DNA of 64,000 nt from J027 sp034437655 (lineage in GTDB: Bacteria > Chloroflexota > Anaerolineae > Aggregatilineales > J027): NCBI GenBank assembly GCA_034437655.1, contig DAOTTU010000066.1:56602-120601 (forward strand). Reading direction: 5' to 3'. Both the position numbers and the translations under genes were made by a program. Below are positions 16,146 to 25,271 of this stretch, piece by piece (positions within the stretch are counted from its first letter, which is position 1; each line of letters starts with the position of its first letter). The notes beneath the pieces are model-generated. The model did not search any database and was not told the DNA's origin. It saw nothing but the letters and a program-made list of their open reading frames with translations.

Positions 16146-18221
16146 ATGACAATTCGGCTGGGACGCCATATCACAAGCAATCGAAAAACCGCTTTTGACC
16201 GCGAATGGCTGGTTACAAATGGGGTTGGCGGTTATGCAAGTGGCACGCTTGGGGGCGCTCGCACACGCCGCTACCATGGCCTGCTGGTCGCTGCCCTGTC
16301 TGAGCCCATTGCCCGGCATCTGCTTTTGGCCGCGCTTGATGTGTGGGTAGAGGTCAATAATCGGCGCTTCCCACTAACCACACACGAATGGAACGCTGGC
16401 GTCATCTTCCCCGACGGCTACAACCATCTGGAGACGTTCTGGCTTGATGGCACAATTCCTGTTTTTCATTGGAGCCTCGGCTATACCTCCATTGAGCAAC
16501 GCATCTGGATGCACCACGGGCATAACACCACCTATATCTCGTGGCGACTCGTCCGGGGTTATGCACCAATCAAGCTATACGTCAAACCCTTGATTACCTA
16601 TCGTAACCACCATGACCTGACGCAGGGTAACACCCGCTTTAATGTACGCGCCGCCGCCCCGGCTTTTACCAATGGGGTAAGCCTGGATTTACTCGCTGCT
16701 GAATACTGCGGTGTACACGGCCCGGCGTCTGCGCCTACCCCCTTTCACTTGCATACAACAGATGGGTACTTTTACTCAACAGCAGACTGGTGGTGGAACT
16801 TTCACCTTGCCGAAGAAAAAGCACGCGCCCTCGACTTTCAAGAAGACCTCTTTCAGGCAGGGACAATTGAAGTTGAACTCGGGCCCGGCGAAGACTTTGC
16901 ACTGGTTGCCTCGGCTGAACACACACCACCAGAACACCCACAACAAGCCTTCATCGCTGAAAAAGCACGCCAGCAAAGCATCCTTGACAGTACGACGTTC
17001 ACCACACCCCCAGATTGGATACAACAACTCATTCTGGCGGCAGACCAGTTCATTGTAGAAGACGACAACACAGGCATTAAGCATGTTATCACCGGGTATC
17101 CGTGGTATGGGGTGTGGGGACGCAGCACGATGTCCAGCCTGACCGGGCTGACAACCGCGCTCAATAACCTCGACTGCTCAGCGGCAATTCTACGCGGGTT
17201 TGCGCAATATCTAGACAAGGGGATGCTGCCAAATGTTGTGAACGAAGACGGCACGCAACGCGCCTACAATTCTATCGACGCCACGCTGTGGTATTTTGTC
17301 GCATTGTGGGCCTACTTCCGCGTAGCACCAAACGACAGCCAACTCCTCCGTGAACTTTACCCACAGTTGAAAGATGTGCTGGACTGGCACACACGCGGCA
17401 CACGCTATCACATTGCTGAAGACGAAAGCGATGGGTTGTTGTTTGGCGGCGAAGAAGGTGTCCAGCTTACCTGGATGGACGTCAAAATTGAAAACACCGT
17501 CATCACACCTCGCATCGGCAAAGATGTTGAAGTGAACGCACTATGGTATAACGCCTTGCGGATTATGCAGCAGTTTGCGGAACGCCTCGAAAAACACAAT
17601 GATGCACTGTTTTATCGTGAAAAAGCCGCCCGTGTTAAAAGCAACTTTTCACACAAATTCTGGTCAGAGCAGCGTGGGTATCTCTACGACGTGATTGACA
17701 TCCCTGGCAAGCGTCCTGACACCTCGTTGCGGCCAAATCAACTACTTGCACTTAGCCTGCCCTATCCGTTAATTGATGACCATGAACGCGGCCAGAAAAT
17801 CGTTGATAAATGCGGGCAACGTCTGCTGACGACGTATGGGCTACGCACGCTTGACAACGACGATGTGCAATACGTGGGTGTTTTTGAAGGCCCACAGGTG
17901 AACCGTGACTTTGCATTGCATCAGGGCACGGTATGGAGTTGGCTTATCGGGCCGTTTGTGAGTGCGCATTTGCGGGTGTATCAAGACCCGGCGCTGGCAC
18001 GGTCATTTTTGGAGCCGTTCAGCGAGCATCTCTACGCCCACGGTATCGGCTCAATCAGTGAATTATTTGAAGGCGACCCACCGCACGAGCCACGCGGCGC
18101 AATTGCCTCTGCCTGGGGTGTTGCTGAGATTTTACGAGTTTGGCATGAAATTGAGCGCTCCGAAGCAGACCAGAACACCAGCGACACAAACACCACCGAC
18201 GCCTCAAACGCGACCGTCTAG
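16146..18221 (+). CDS. Glycogen debranching enzyme-like, amylo-alpha-1,6-glucosidase (GH133-type)
   Basis: Cytoplasmic 691-residue protein with the two-part bacterial layout: an N-terminal beta-rich domain (residues 1-260, VTNGVGGYASGTLGGARTRR near the start) and a C-terminal alpha/alpha barrel. The family acts on alpha-1,6 branch stubs left after phosphorylase. Landmarks are TGYPWYGVWGRSTMSS (about 315-330), YNSIDATLWYFVALWAY, and LHQGTVWSWLIGPFV. The usual WGRD motif reads WGRS (Ser327), so the acid normally placed there is missing and activity on the standard substrate is uncertain. Neighbours are a CBM48 protein upstream and glgB at 37624. Confidence 0.85.
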   Translation: MTIRLGRHITSNRKTAFDREWLVTNGVGGYASGTLGGARTRRYHGLLVAALSEPIARHLLLAALDVWVEVNNRRFPLTTHEWNAGVIFPDGYNHLETFWLDGTIPVFHWSLGYTSIEQRIWMHHGHNTTYISWRLVRGYAPIKLYVKPLITYRNHHDLTQGNTRFNVRAAAPAFTNGVSLDLLAAEYCGVHGPASAPTPFHLHTTDGYFYSTADWWWNFHLAEEKARALDFQEDLFQAGTIEVELGPGEDFALVASAEHTPPEHPQQAFIAEKARQQSILDSTTFTTPPDWIQQLILAADQFIVEDDNTGIKHVITGYPWYGVWGRSTMSSLTGLTTALNNLDCSAAILRGFAQYLDKGMLPNVVNEDGTQRAYNSIDATLWYFVALWAYFRVAPNDSQLLRELYPQLKDVLDWHTRGTRYHIAEDESDGLLFGGEEGVQLTWMDVKIENTVITPRIGKDVEVNALWYNALRIMQQFAERLEKHNDALFYREKAARVKSNFSHKFWSEQRGYLYDVIDIPGKRPDTSLRPNQLLALSLPYPLIDDHERGQKIVDKCGQRLLTTYGLRTLDNDDVQYVGVFEGPQVNRDFALHQGTVWSWLIGPFVSAHLRVYQDPALARSFLEPFSEHLYAHGIGSISELFEGDPPHEPRGAIASAWGVAEILRVWHEIERSEADQNTSDTNTTDASNATV

Positions 18222-19069
18222 CGTGGTTTGCGGCACTGTACGCGAAACAAATGTGGGTCGTAAGTCAGCAGACCGTCGCTGTCAGCATGGGGTTGCAGCA
18301 ATGCCCGCATCTTATCGAGGCAGTCGGCGCGGGCAAACTTATCCATCGCATTTAACTCGGCAAGTCGAGACGTCCACGCCAGTTTGTAGCGCATGAAGTC
18401 TTGCACAGAAATTTGTAGCTGCACAGGTTGGTGTTCGAAGACATCAACTGCAACAAAGCCGGCCGCTGTCAATTCTTCCACGTAGTCGAGCGTGGTCTGC
18501 AAAAAGCGGTGCCAGGGGCGTTCTTGCTCTAAAAAGTCGCGCAATGCAACCAGAGAAGGCGGTGCGTCTTCGTCATAGACCGCATAGACTTCCAGCGCCT
18601 CGACAATATATTTGTCGAATTGGTGCATTTTCCCCCATTCTTGAAACGCAAACCGTCCACCCGGGTGCAGCACTCTCAGCACTTCAGCAAAAACGCGGCG
18701 GGGATGCGTGGCGTTAAAGCCGAACGAGGATGTCACAACGTCCAGCCCAGCAGCAGCAAGTGGTAGCGCGTGTGCATCCCCCTGAATAGCATATAGATTC
18801 GGCAGTTCAGCGGTAGTCTCGTGGGCCACCTGTACCATCGTAGGCGCAAAATCTATTGCGAGGACGGTTTGCACCTGCGGGGCGGCATACCGTGCCGCAA
18901 CCCCTGTCCCTGTGCCAATGTCAAGCAGCGTGTCAGTGGCCTGCGGCGCAAGCCATGTAATCAAGTCACTGGCGAAAGGGGCAAATGCCGGGATGATGCG
19001 CTCTTCGTAGTGCAGCGCAATACTGTCGAAAAACTGGCGAAAGTTCAAGGCAGCGTATTGGGCTGACAC
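18218..19069 (-). CDS. Class I SAM-dependent methyltransferase
   Basis: The 283-residue protein has the Rossmann methyltransferase core: motif I LLDIGTGTGVAARYA near residues 46-60, an acidic end of strand 2 (VLAIDFAPTMVQVA), GDAHALPLAAAGLDVVTSSF and a later VLHPGGRFAFQEWG. It resembles the UbiE/type 11 group. The substrate is unknown. It begins with GTG; an ATG nearby is out of frame. It overlaps the debranching enzyme gene tail to tail by four bases. Confidence 0.87.
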   Translation of the reverse strand: MSAQYAALNFRQFFDSIALHYEERIIPAFAPFASDLITWLAPQATDTLLDIGTGTGVAARYAAPQVQTVLAIDFAPTMVQVAHETTAELPNLYAIQGDAHALPLAAAGLDVVTSSFGFNATHPRRVFAEVLRVLHPGGRFAFQEWGKMHQFDKYIVEALEVYAVYDEDAPPSLVALRDFLEQERPWHRFLQTTLDYVEELTAAGFVAVDVFEHQPVQLQISVQDFMRYKLAWTSRLAELNAMDKFARADCLDKMRALLQPHADSDGLLTYDPHLFRVQCRKPR

Positions 19070-19079
19070 ATCGGTACAA

Positions 19080-19153
19080 CCCCTACATAAGGTCCACTAG
19101 CCGCCACACGCTGGTAGGGGTGACGCCTGTGTGCTTGCCCACCATTTATGTAG
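19080..19153. repeat. Intergenic palindromic element A (CCCCTAC...GTAGGGG)
   Basis: Seven-base arms CCCCTAC (19080-19086) and GTAGGGG (19114-19120) enclose 27 bases. The arms CTACATAA (19083-19090) and TTATGTAG (19146-19153) form a second, wider inverted repeat, and CACAC/GTGTG pair between. A second element with the same end sequence lies at 53772-53810. It looks like a degenerate short palindromic repeat or MITE remnant; this is inference. Confidence 0.55.
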
Positions 19154-19172
19154 CTTTTTATTGGTTTACCCA

Positions 19173-19361
19173 TTAGTCTTCTTTGGACGCCTCATTAATC
19201 AATGTGACAAATTCTTGCCATTCATCGTCAAAAAAGTGCAGTGTCATGTTGAAGAGTTCAACATGATAGACGACCTCGCCTTCTTCACCTGTTGCCCGCA
19301 ATACAGCATAGTTTTCTGTTTCAACCAGCGGCTCGACTTCGGGCGGATTCTGGTCACTCAT
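19173..19361 (-). CDS. Small acidic protein of unknown function
   Basis: A 62-residue acidic protein with no membrane segment and no cysteine. The middle (YAVLRATGEEGEVVYHVELF) looks like two or three beta strands, and the C-terminus like a helix. I do not recognise a family. It is probably real: AGGAGG lies 11 bases upstream of the ATG inside the end of the previous gene, and it is the last of three leftward genes starting with the acetyltransferase. Confidence 0.65.
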   Translation of the reverse strand: MSDQNPPEVEPLVETENYAVLRATGEEGEVVYHVELFNMTLHFFDDEWQEFVTLINEASKED

Positions 19362-19367
19362 GGGCAG

Positions 19368-19709
19368 TTATGCCTCCTGTTGTTCAGTGTACATGCGTTC
19401 CAGTGTAGCGAGAACTTCTAGCAATGCCAAGAGGCTAGCCCCGCTGTGCGTTTGGTGCTGGCCACCGTCTACAAGCCCGGGCACCGCATAACGTCGTTCG
19501 ATGAGGTTTTTCTCAAAGTCCGGTTGTTGGGTCAGCGAACGTACTTGCGCCTGAACCTGCTGCACACGGTCAATCGGCCAGTCGCGGCAAATTTTCGTCC
19601 AGAAGACGCGAAAGCTCATATCAATACGATCTTCGGTGAGTGAGTCAGTGGGCGGGGCTGGCGTTTCATCACCCTTTCGCCCACTGAAGAAGCGTCGCAA
19701 CCAGTTCAT
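19368..19709 (-). CDS. Hypothetical protein
   Basis: The 113-residue protein starts MNWLRRFFSGRKG, an amphipathic basic N-terminus that could touch the membrane, followed by a mostly helical region. No known motif is seen. It begins 8 bases after the acetyltransferase stop and ends 6 bases before the next small gene, which suggests a three-gene transcript. There is no clear ribosome-binding site. Confidence 0.6.
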   Translation of the reverse strand: MNWLRRFFSGRKGDETPAPPTDSLTEDRIDMSFRVFWTKICRDWPIDRVQQVQAQVRSLTQQPDFEKNLIERRYAVPGLVDGGQHQTHSGASLLALLEVLATLERMYTEQQEA

Positions 19710-19717
19710 AGTGTAGG

Positions 19718-20683
19718 TTATGAATCCATTGTCGGCGGGTTCTCAGGATAGATCACCTGCGACTCGTCCACCATCGTTAGCGGGCGTGTAAACACTATCG
19801 GTTGCGAGTCGAGCGGTTGCCAACCAGCCTCAATAATCGGTGTGGTGTACTGTGGGAAATTCAGCATTTTGAAGCGGGCACGTTCCGCGCCATGTTGCGC
19901 AGCCAGCACAGCCGCGGCTTTCCAGAGGTCGCTCCGATAGACAGTGTCAGCGTCACCAAAGGCAAACGGTAGAATCGTCGACTCGTCAGCATCTGCATTG
20001 CGTAGCGGGTTGGCGATTAGCACACCGTGCAAAGCATCATCACCAGAGGCCGACCAGCCATAAACCCGCCCCTCTACGATGAGCGACCGCAAATAGTCGT
20101 CATTGCCCATTTGCCACTTCCAACGGTGTTCGAAGCTGTGGTCGTTGTCGTGGAAATAGGCAGAGTTGTCGAGCCATTCTTGCAATGCATCAAAGTCATC
20201 TTCGGTCAACTGACGTCCCGTGAAAGACGTGGTGGGGTCGGCTTGAATCTCATACGCGACATATTCGCCAGCCAGACGGAACCCGGTTTCAGCCGCCAGC
20301 TTCAATACGGCTTCATTCCGACCAGACGTGGCAAAACGCACCACACCGTCACCCATTTGCCGTGCTTGTGTGACACAATAATGGTGCATAATGCGTGCCA
20401 GGCCGCGCCCTTGATAATCCGGGTGTACACGCAGCCCTTCAAGCCACCATTCACCATCACCGAGCTTGGAGACTTTGCTGAGCGCCACCACCTGACCGCG
20501 ATAGGTCATCACGTTAAATGCACCGTTGCGGTCTTGCAACCAGTCGTCAAACACCCGTGGCAGGTAGTCGTGCCCGTCCCAGGTTTTGGAAGCGATATAT
20601 TCAATGGCGTCACGGTCGGCAGGGATAGCAAGGCGGATTTCGACGTCTTCACGAGTCAGTCGATCAGTCTGTTTTGGTGTCAT
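19718..20683 (-). CDS. GNAT-family N-acetyltransferase
   Basis: The 321-residue protein has a GNAT domain at about residues 13-150: LRVHPDYQGRGLARIMHHY is the acetyl-CoA-binding motif A (usual Q/RxxGxG/A pattern), followed by VRFATSGRNEAVLKLAAETGF, motif B-like. The C-terminal half (150-321) is less conserved and may be a second, degenerate acetyltransferase domain or a substrate-binding part. The acetyl acceptor is unknown. ATG at 20683 is preferred; a TTG three bases earlier and AGGAGA upstream make either possible. Confidence 0.8.
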   Translation of the reverse strand: MTPKQTDRLTREDVEIRLAIPADRDAIEYIASKTWDGHDYLPRVFDDWLQDRNGAFNVMTYRGQVVALSKVSKLGDGEWWLEGLRVHPDYQGRGLARIMHHYCVTQARQMGDGVVRFATSGRNEAVLKLAAETGFRLAGEYVAYEIQADPTTSFTGRQLTEDDFDALQEWLDNSAYFHDNDHSFEHRWKWQMGNDDYLRSLIVEGRVYGWSASGDDALHGVLIANPLRNADADESTILPFAFGDADTVYRSDLWKAAAVLAAQHGAERARFKMLNFPQYTTPIIEAGWQPLDSQPIVFTRPLTMVDESQVIYPENPPTMDS

Positions 20684-20921
20684 CAAGTTTGAGATGTCTC
20701 CTGTATATCAATTACCTAGTTTCCATTGTAGCCATTTTTCATGATGATGCGTTAAGCTACCGTTAAACATATACTAACGATCAAGGGAATGGGAATCGTC
20801 AATGCTCACAATGTCGTCTGAAAGCCCTTTTCGCCACCCGAACCCCCTACGTTTGGAGGATGACGCCGCATTGCAAAAGTCTTAGGCTATAGACAGTAGC
20901 ATATAGCGACAAGGAGCCACC

Positions 20922-21893
20922 ATGCCAGACCAAAACGTTATTATTCATGCACAGGGTTTGACCAAACGTTACGGCGATTTTACCGCCCTCGAAGACCTCA
21001 ATCTTGACGTCCAGCGCGGCGAGATTTTCGGGTATCTGGGCCCGAATGGTGCTGGCAAAACAACCACCATCCGCACCATGCTCGACATTATGCGCCCCAG
21101 CGAAGGGCACGTTGAGCTTTTCGGGCTAGACTCGCATCAACATAGTATTGCGATCAATGCCCGCGTCGGGTTTCTGCCGTCGGAAATGGGTTTGTATCAG
21201 GGCATGAAGGCCCGGCGCTATTTTCGCTTCGTAGAACAGGCACGCGGCGTTGCTTGCATGGACGAAGTTGAACGTTTGGCCGACATTCTCGACTTCAATC
21301 TCGACCATTCCCTATCGGGGCTGAGTACGGGCAACAAACGCAAAGTTGGCTTGATTCAGGCGATGATGCATAAACCTGACCTGCTGATCCTTGACGAACC
21401 AACCTCTGGACTGGACCCGCTGATGCAGCAAAAATTCAATGAGCTTGTGCTGCAAGCCCGTGACGAGGGGCGCACAATCTTTCTGTCCTCCCACAACCTG
21501 ACCGAGGTGCAGGCTTTGTGTGACCGCGTTGGCATTCTACGCAAAGGGCAGCTACGCGCCGTTGAAAACGTAGACGATTTGATGAATTTGAGCTTCCGCT
21601 GGGTGCATATTGACTTCGCTGAAAAACATATTGATGCGGAGGCGTTCCGGCGGTTGGAAGGTGCCGATAAGCTGAGCGTTACCGACGGCAATATTCGTCT
21701 GCAACTGACCGGGAACATGGACGCTCTGATTAAACTGGCCGCGCAATACACCGTCGAAGACATCCGCATTCAATCCCCTTCATTGGAAGAAATCTTCCTG
21801 AAATTCTACGGCAATGGGCAAGATGCGGCTGATAATTTCGAAACCAATGAACGCCCTGTCAAAGCTCAAAACGCCAGAAAGAAGGTCGCCTGA
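20922..21893 (+). CDS. ABC exporter ATPase
   Basis: The 323-residue protein is an ABC-2-type ATPase: Walker A GPNGAGKTT near residue 41-49, Q-loop and signature LSTGNKRKVGLIQA near 131-144 (a non-consensus LSTGN instead of LSGGQ, common in drug/NatA exporters), Walker B LLILDEPTSGLDP, and switch His in FLSSHNLTEV. The C-terminal 90 residues are the typical DrrA-like extension. AAGGAG precedes the ATG by 6 bases. Its permease starts 2 bases after its stop, so the pair forms a complete exporter. Substrate unknown. Confidence 0.92.
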   Translation: MPDQNVIIHAQGLTKRYGDFTALEDLNLDVQRGEIFGYLGPNGAGKTTTIRTMLDIMRPSEGHVELFGLDSHQHSIAINARVGFLPSEMGLYQGMKARRYFRFVEQARGVACMDEVERLADILDFNLDHSLSGLSTGNKRKVGLIQAMMHKPDLLILDEPTSGLDPLMQQKFNELVLQARDEGRTIFLSSHNLTEVQALCDRVGILRKGQLRAVENVDDLMNLSFRWVHIDFAEKHIDAEAFRRLEGADKLSVTDGNIRLQLTGNMDALIKLAAQYTVEDIRIQSPSLEEIFLKFYGNGQDAADNFETNERPVKAQNARKKVA

Positions 21894-21895
21894 CA

Positions 21896-22699
21896 ATGAA
21901 AAACTGGGCAATCTATACCAAATCCTTATTTGACACGCGCCGCTCCATTATCGGCTGGACAATCGGTATCATCCTGTACACCTTGATGGTCACCAGCATC
22001 TTTCCATCCATCGCCAATGACCCCGCTTATCAAGAAATCAGCGAGAGCTATCCAGAATCCATCGCTATTTTCTTCGAAGGGATCGACCAACTTACTGAGC
22101 CCGCCAATTACCTGAACGTACAGCTATTCTCACTGGTGCCTGTCATACTGGGGATTTTTGCTGTGTTGCAAGGACTTTCCGCCATCAACGGCGAAGAGCG
22201 CAACCAGTCTGTGGACACACTGGTGACCTTGCCAATTCCGCGCTGGCAAATCGTAACGCAGAAATTTCTTGCAACAGCAACCGCGCTATTTGTCATTGTG
22301 ACGGGCTATTTTCTGACATTGATCGGTTCGGTGATCGCGTTCCCAGAACTGGACATTAGCATCTGGCGATTGGCGTTGGCCTGTTACATGATGTTATTGC
22401 CATTGCTGGCCATTACAGGCGTGGCCTATCTGGCATCGGCAGCGTTGCCAGCCAGCCGGCGGTTAGGCGCGCCGATTACCGCTGCTTTTCTCGTTGGGAG
22501 CTACCTCATCAACAATCTGGCGAATGCGGCCGATGTGCTTGAACCGTTGAAATTGCTGAGCGTGTTCAATTACTACAAATCACTCGGCATTCTCACCGAT
22601 AGCTTCAGCATTATCGACACAATGGTGCTGCTCGTGGCGATTGGGGCACTCTATGCGGCGACCGCCTTCAGTTTTGAACGGCGCGACCTGGGGGCCTAA
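21896..22699 (+). CDS. ABC-2 exporter permease
   Basis: Partner permease of the preceding ATPase. The 267-residue protein has about six hydrophobic helices, starting with IIGWTIGIILYTLMVTSIF, and an amphipathic EERNQSVDTLVTLPIPRWQI segment that follows the second helix and would touch the ATPase. Family is the ABC-2 permease group that includes YtrD-like proteins. The substrate is unknown. Confidence 0.9.
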   Translation: MKNWAIYTKSLFDTRRSIIGWTIGIILYTLMVTSIFPSIANDPAYQEISESYPESIAIFFEGIDQLTEPANYLNVQLFSLVPVILGIFAVLQGLSAINGEERNQSVDTLVTLPIPRWQIVTQKFLATATALFVIVTGYFLTLIGSVIAFPELDISIWRLALACYMMLLPLLAITGVAYLASAALPASRRLGAPITAAFLVGSYLINNLANAADVLEPLKLLSVFNYYKSLGILTDSFSIIDTMVLLVAIGALYAATAFSFERRDLGA

Positions 22700-22817
22700 C
22701 ATGCCCTTTCGTTTTCCTTTTGTTGATGCCATTCCCGACGGCACAAATCTTTGCAAGCGTAGCGTCAGGAAAGCGCAGGGTTACACCAGTGGACGAAATC
22801 ACATTCTCGGATTAGGC

Positions 22818-22846
22818 TTGGCAGTTATGCGTGAGCTTGCTACACT
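22818..22846 (+). promoter_or_regulatory. Promoter for the secreted glycosidase gene
   Basis: TTGGCA (22818-22823) and TACACT (22841-22846) with a 17-base spacer, about 75 bases before the start codon at 22924. The intergenic region before it (22700-22817) holds nothing I can support as a gene. Confidence 0.6.
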
Positions 22847-22923
22847 GTAACGCGATTTTGCACATTAGCTGCTTTGCCTACAACACCAAAACGCAGATAT
22901 TTCAGGAAAGGACTTGAATTTAG

Positions 22924-24336
22924 ATGAAACTGCGCGTGGTTTTTTCACTTGGTGCTGCCCTTTTGATGGCAGTTGTCCTCGTCGCGCCGATGCTAACCGC
23001 AACTGCGACCGTCCCCGGCACGCCTGCCAATGAAGGTTTGAATCAGGATGCCCCCACCGGCCCAACTGCTACGCCTACCGACCCGGCATGGCTCGGTTTT
23101 GTTACCGCCCGTGATGCGCTTTCAGAGGATCTGGGGCGCACAATTACACTCGTTCAACGCTGGCAATTCGTTCAGCGCGAATTTCCGACTGGCATTAATG
23201 AAGGTTGTCGTACGCTGGGTGAAGACGAAGAAGCACCCCAGGAATTTGTTGGCTGGAGCTACATCATTACCCTGCTCGGCGGTCAACGCTACGAAGTCCG
23301 CGTGAGCTTCAACCTGCTTGCTGCGCTCGTCTGCGACGAAGTGACCACTGGCATTTTCGGTGATGACCCTGATAGCGACGCGCTCCCCACTGATCTCGGT
23401 ACGGTAGCGAGTGGTCCTATGGAAGTCGGCGCACAGGTTCCCAATAGCTTCGGCACGGCTGAAGACCAGTACCTCTCACAGGCAAATATGTCCTGGGTGA
23501 AGTTCCAGGCCCGCCCCGGCACCGACTTCTCAGGCTTGATTGCTTCCGCTAAGGGTGCTGGCTACAAAGTGCTGGCTTCCGTTGTTGGTAACCACGACCT
23601 GGCGCTGGACCCTGACTATCAGCAGACCTACATTGACTATCTGGTCGCGCTGGCCAACGATGGTGCAGACGCGATTGAAGTCTGGAACGAAGCCAACCTT
23701 GAACGTGAATGGCCACAGGGCATCGACGGCAACATTGACGACTATGTTAATCTTTTGCAGCGTGCCAACCAGGCCATTAAGGCTGCTAACCCCAACGTCA
23801 TCGTAATTTCAGCCGGCCCCGCCCCGACGGGTGCATTCGGTACGGCCAACTGTGGCGCACAGGGCTGCAACGACGACTACTGGTATCAGCAAGCCGCACA
23901 GGCTGGTATGGCCGCCCATGCAGACTGCATCGGGGTTCACTACAACGAAGGTATCATCAGCCCCACCCGCAGCTCTGGCGACCCGCGTGACAACTTCCCG
24001 ACCCGCTACTTCGGCGCAAACCTGGCCCGCGCCATGGCCAGCTACCCGGGTATGCCGGCCTGCTTCACCGAAATCGGCTACCTGACCCCAGAAGGCTACC
24101 CACCGCTCCCGGCTAACTTTGCCTGGGCACAAAACACCAGCGTTCAGGAACAGGCTACCTGGTTGGGCGAAGCCGTTGTGCTGGCCTCTCAACTTGGCAA
24201 CGTGCGTCTGTTTATCGTCTTCAATCTGAACTTCTCGGGCTATGTTGGTAACGACCCACAGGGTGGTTATGGGATGGTCCGTCCTGATGGTTCATGCCCC
24301 GCCTGCGACACCATTGCCAGCGTGATTGGTGGCTAA
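22924..24336 (+). CDS. Secreted clan GH-A glycoside hydrolase
   Basis: The 470-residue protein has a signal peptide (residues 1-30), a region rich in disulfide-capable Cys (C95, C137), and a TIM-barrel hydrolase from about 170. IEVWNEANLE near 251-260 puts an acid/base Glu (E256) after the Asn as in the Asn-Glu signature of clan GH-A, and CFTEIGY near 380-386 supplies a nucleophile Glu (E383). This is the layout of GH39/GH5-like endo-acting enzymes. It may act on extracellular polysaccharide. The exact family cannot be named. It has its own promoter and ends before a bidirectional terminator. Confidence 0.82.
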   Translation: MKLRVVFSLGAALLMAVVLVAPMLTATATVPGTPANEGLNQDAPTGPTATPTDPAWLGFVTARDALSEDLGRTITLVQRWQFVQREFPTGINEGCRTLGEDEEAPQEFVGWSYIITLLGGQRYEVRVSFNLLAALVCDEVTTGIFGDDPDSDALPTDLGTVASGPMEVGAQVPNSFGTAEDQYLSQANMSWVKFQARPGTDFSGLIASAKGAGYKVLASVVGNHDLALDPDYQQTYIDYLVALANDGADAIEVWNEANLEREWPQGIDGNIDDYVNLLQRANQAIKAANPNVIVISAGPAPTGAFGTANCGAQGCNDDYWYQQAAQAGMAAHADCIGVHYNEGIISPTRSSGDPRDNFPTRYFGANLARAMASYPGMPACFTEIGYLTPEGYPPLPANFAWAQNTSVQEQATWLGEAVVLASQLGNVRLFIVFNLNFSGYVGNDPQGGYGMVRPDGSCPACDTIASVIGG

Positions 24337-24372
24337 CTCACTGTCACTCGCCTGGCAACAACGCTATAGCAA

Positions 24373-24406
24373 AAAAGACCTGCTGCCAGAGGGCGGTAGG
24401 TCTTTT
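24373..24406. terminator. Bidirectional terminator
   Basis: Arms 24373-24387 and 24392-24406 pair over 15 bases (two G-T wobbles) around the loop AGAG. The stem ends in A-rich and T-rich tracts on both sides, so it can stop transcription of the glycosidase gene (rightward) and of lepB (leftward). Confidence 0.88.
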
Positions 24407-24435
24407 GCTATTTCAAGTGCTATACAGGGGATTTG

Positions 24436-25266
24436 CTAGAACGAGCCCGGGCTGAAACTGTCGTAAAATGGGATTTCTTCGAGGTCGCCAGCGTCAGGTT
24501 CGTTGTTGTCGTCCCTTGCAGGCACTTCCGACGGGATTGCCGCTGGGATGTCATAATCATGGTGGGGAATGATGCGCCATGCTTCAGGCGGCCAGTAGCG
24601 AATCCATGCCCGGCCGACGATCTGATCACGGTCAATCGGCCCAAAGTCAAAACTATCCTGGCTGGAATTGCGATTGTCGCCCAGCACGAAAAACTCATCT
24701 TCACCCAGCAACCAATCGCGATCACGGCAATTGCAGAACGTCTCGATGTAGGGTTCCGCTAGAATCACCCCATTGACATGAACGCGGCCGTCAATGACCT
24801 CGATATATTCACCGGGCAACCCGACAATACGCTTGATAAAGTCACGGTTGGTGTCTTCGTCGTAATGAAAGACCACCACATCGCCACGCTCAGGCTCACC
24901 AATGATATAGGCCAGGCGCGACACAATGACGAACTCATCGGTCTGAAAATTCGGTTCCATACTGCTTCCTTCGACCACAAAACGCGCCGTGCTAAGATTG
25001 ACCAGCGTGAATATGGCAACCACCAGTAACAGCGTCTCCATCATCTCGCGCAGAAAGCTCTGCCGCGCTGGAATCGCTGGCTGTGGTAATTCGTCGTAAG
25101 AGCGACCAATCACGCGGTCTTCATCTGTGCCCCTGTTCGCTGTCAATGCCTGCATTTCAAGCGTTGCACGTCGTTCAATCGGGGCGGCGTCATACTCTTG
25201 ATTTGGGGCCCCAGCACGGTCATTATCTGGCGGTTGGGGAGTACCAGACGGCTGCTGAAAATTCAA
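24436..25266 (-). CDS. lepB: Signal peptidase I
   Basis: Membrane-bound serine protease that removes signal peptides. The 276-residue protein has a 70-residue cytoplasmic tail rich in polar residues, one transmembrane segment (ETLLLVVAIFTLVNL, about 77-91), then the catalytic domain: EGSSMEPNFQ with the nucleophile Ser102, the general base Lys145 in RDFIKRIVGLPGE, and VLGDNRNSSQDSFDFG. The start is TTG at 25266; GAGGAG lies 8 bases upstream and is part of the last gyrA codons, so expression is likely coupled to gyrA. The long polar N-terminus is unusual but seen in related phyla. Confidence 0.93.
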   Translation of the reverse strand: MNFQQPSGTPQPPDNDRAGAPNQEYDAAPIERRATLEMQALTANRGTDEDRVIGRSYDELPQPAIPARQSFLREMMETLLLVVAIFTLVNLSTARFVVEGSSMEPNFQTDEFVIVSRLAYIIGEPERGDVVVFHYDEDTNRDFIKRIVGLPGEYIEVIDGRVHVNGVILAEPYIETFCNCRDRDWLLGEDEFFVLGDNRNSSQDSFDFGPIDRDQIVGRAWIRYWPPEAWRIIPHHDYDIPAAIPSEVPARDDNNEPDAGDLEEIPFYDSFSPGSF

Positions 25267-25271
25267 AGAGT

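Noticed and set aside
19083..19153. Nested inverted repeats considered as a rho-independent terminator.
   Set aside because: On the rightward strand a T-rich stretch follows, but no rightward gene ends there; on the leftward strand there is no T-run.
22701..22850. A 49-codon frame starting directly after the ABC permease stop.
   Set aside because: It has no ribosome-binding site of its own, no motif, and it overlaps the promoter of the next gene; composition looks noncoding.
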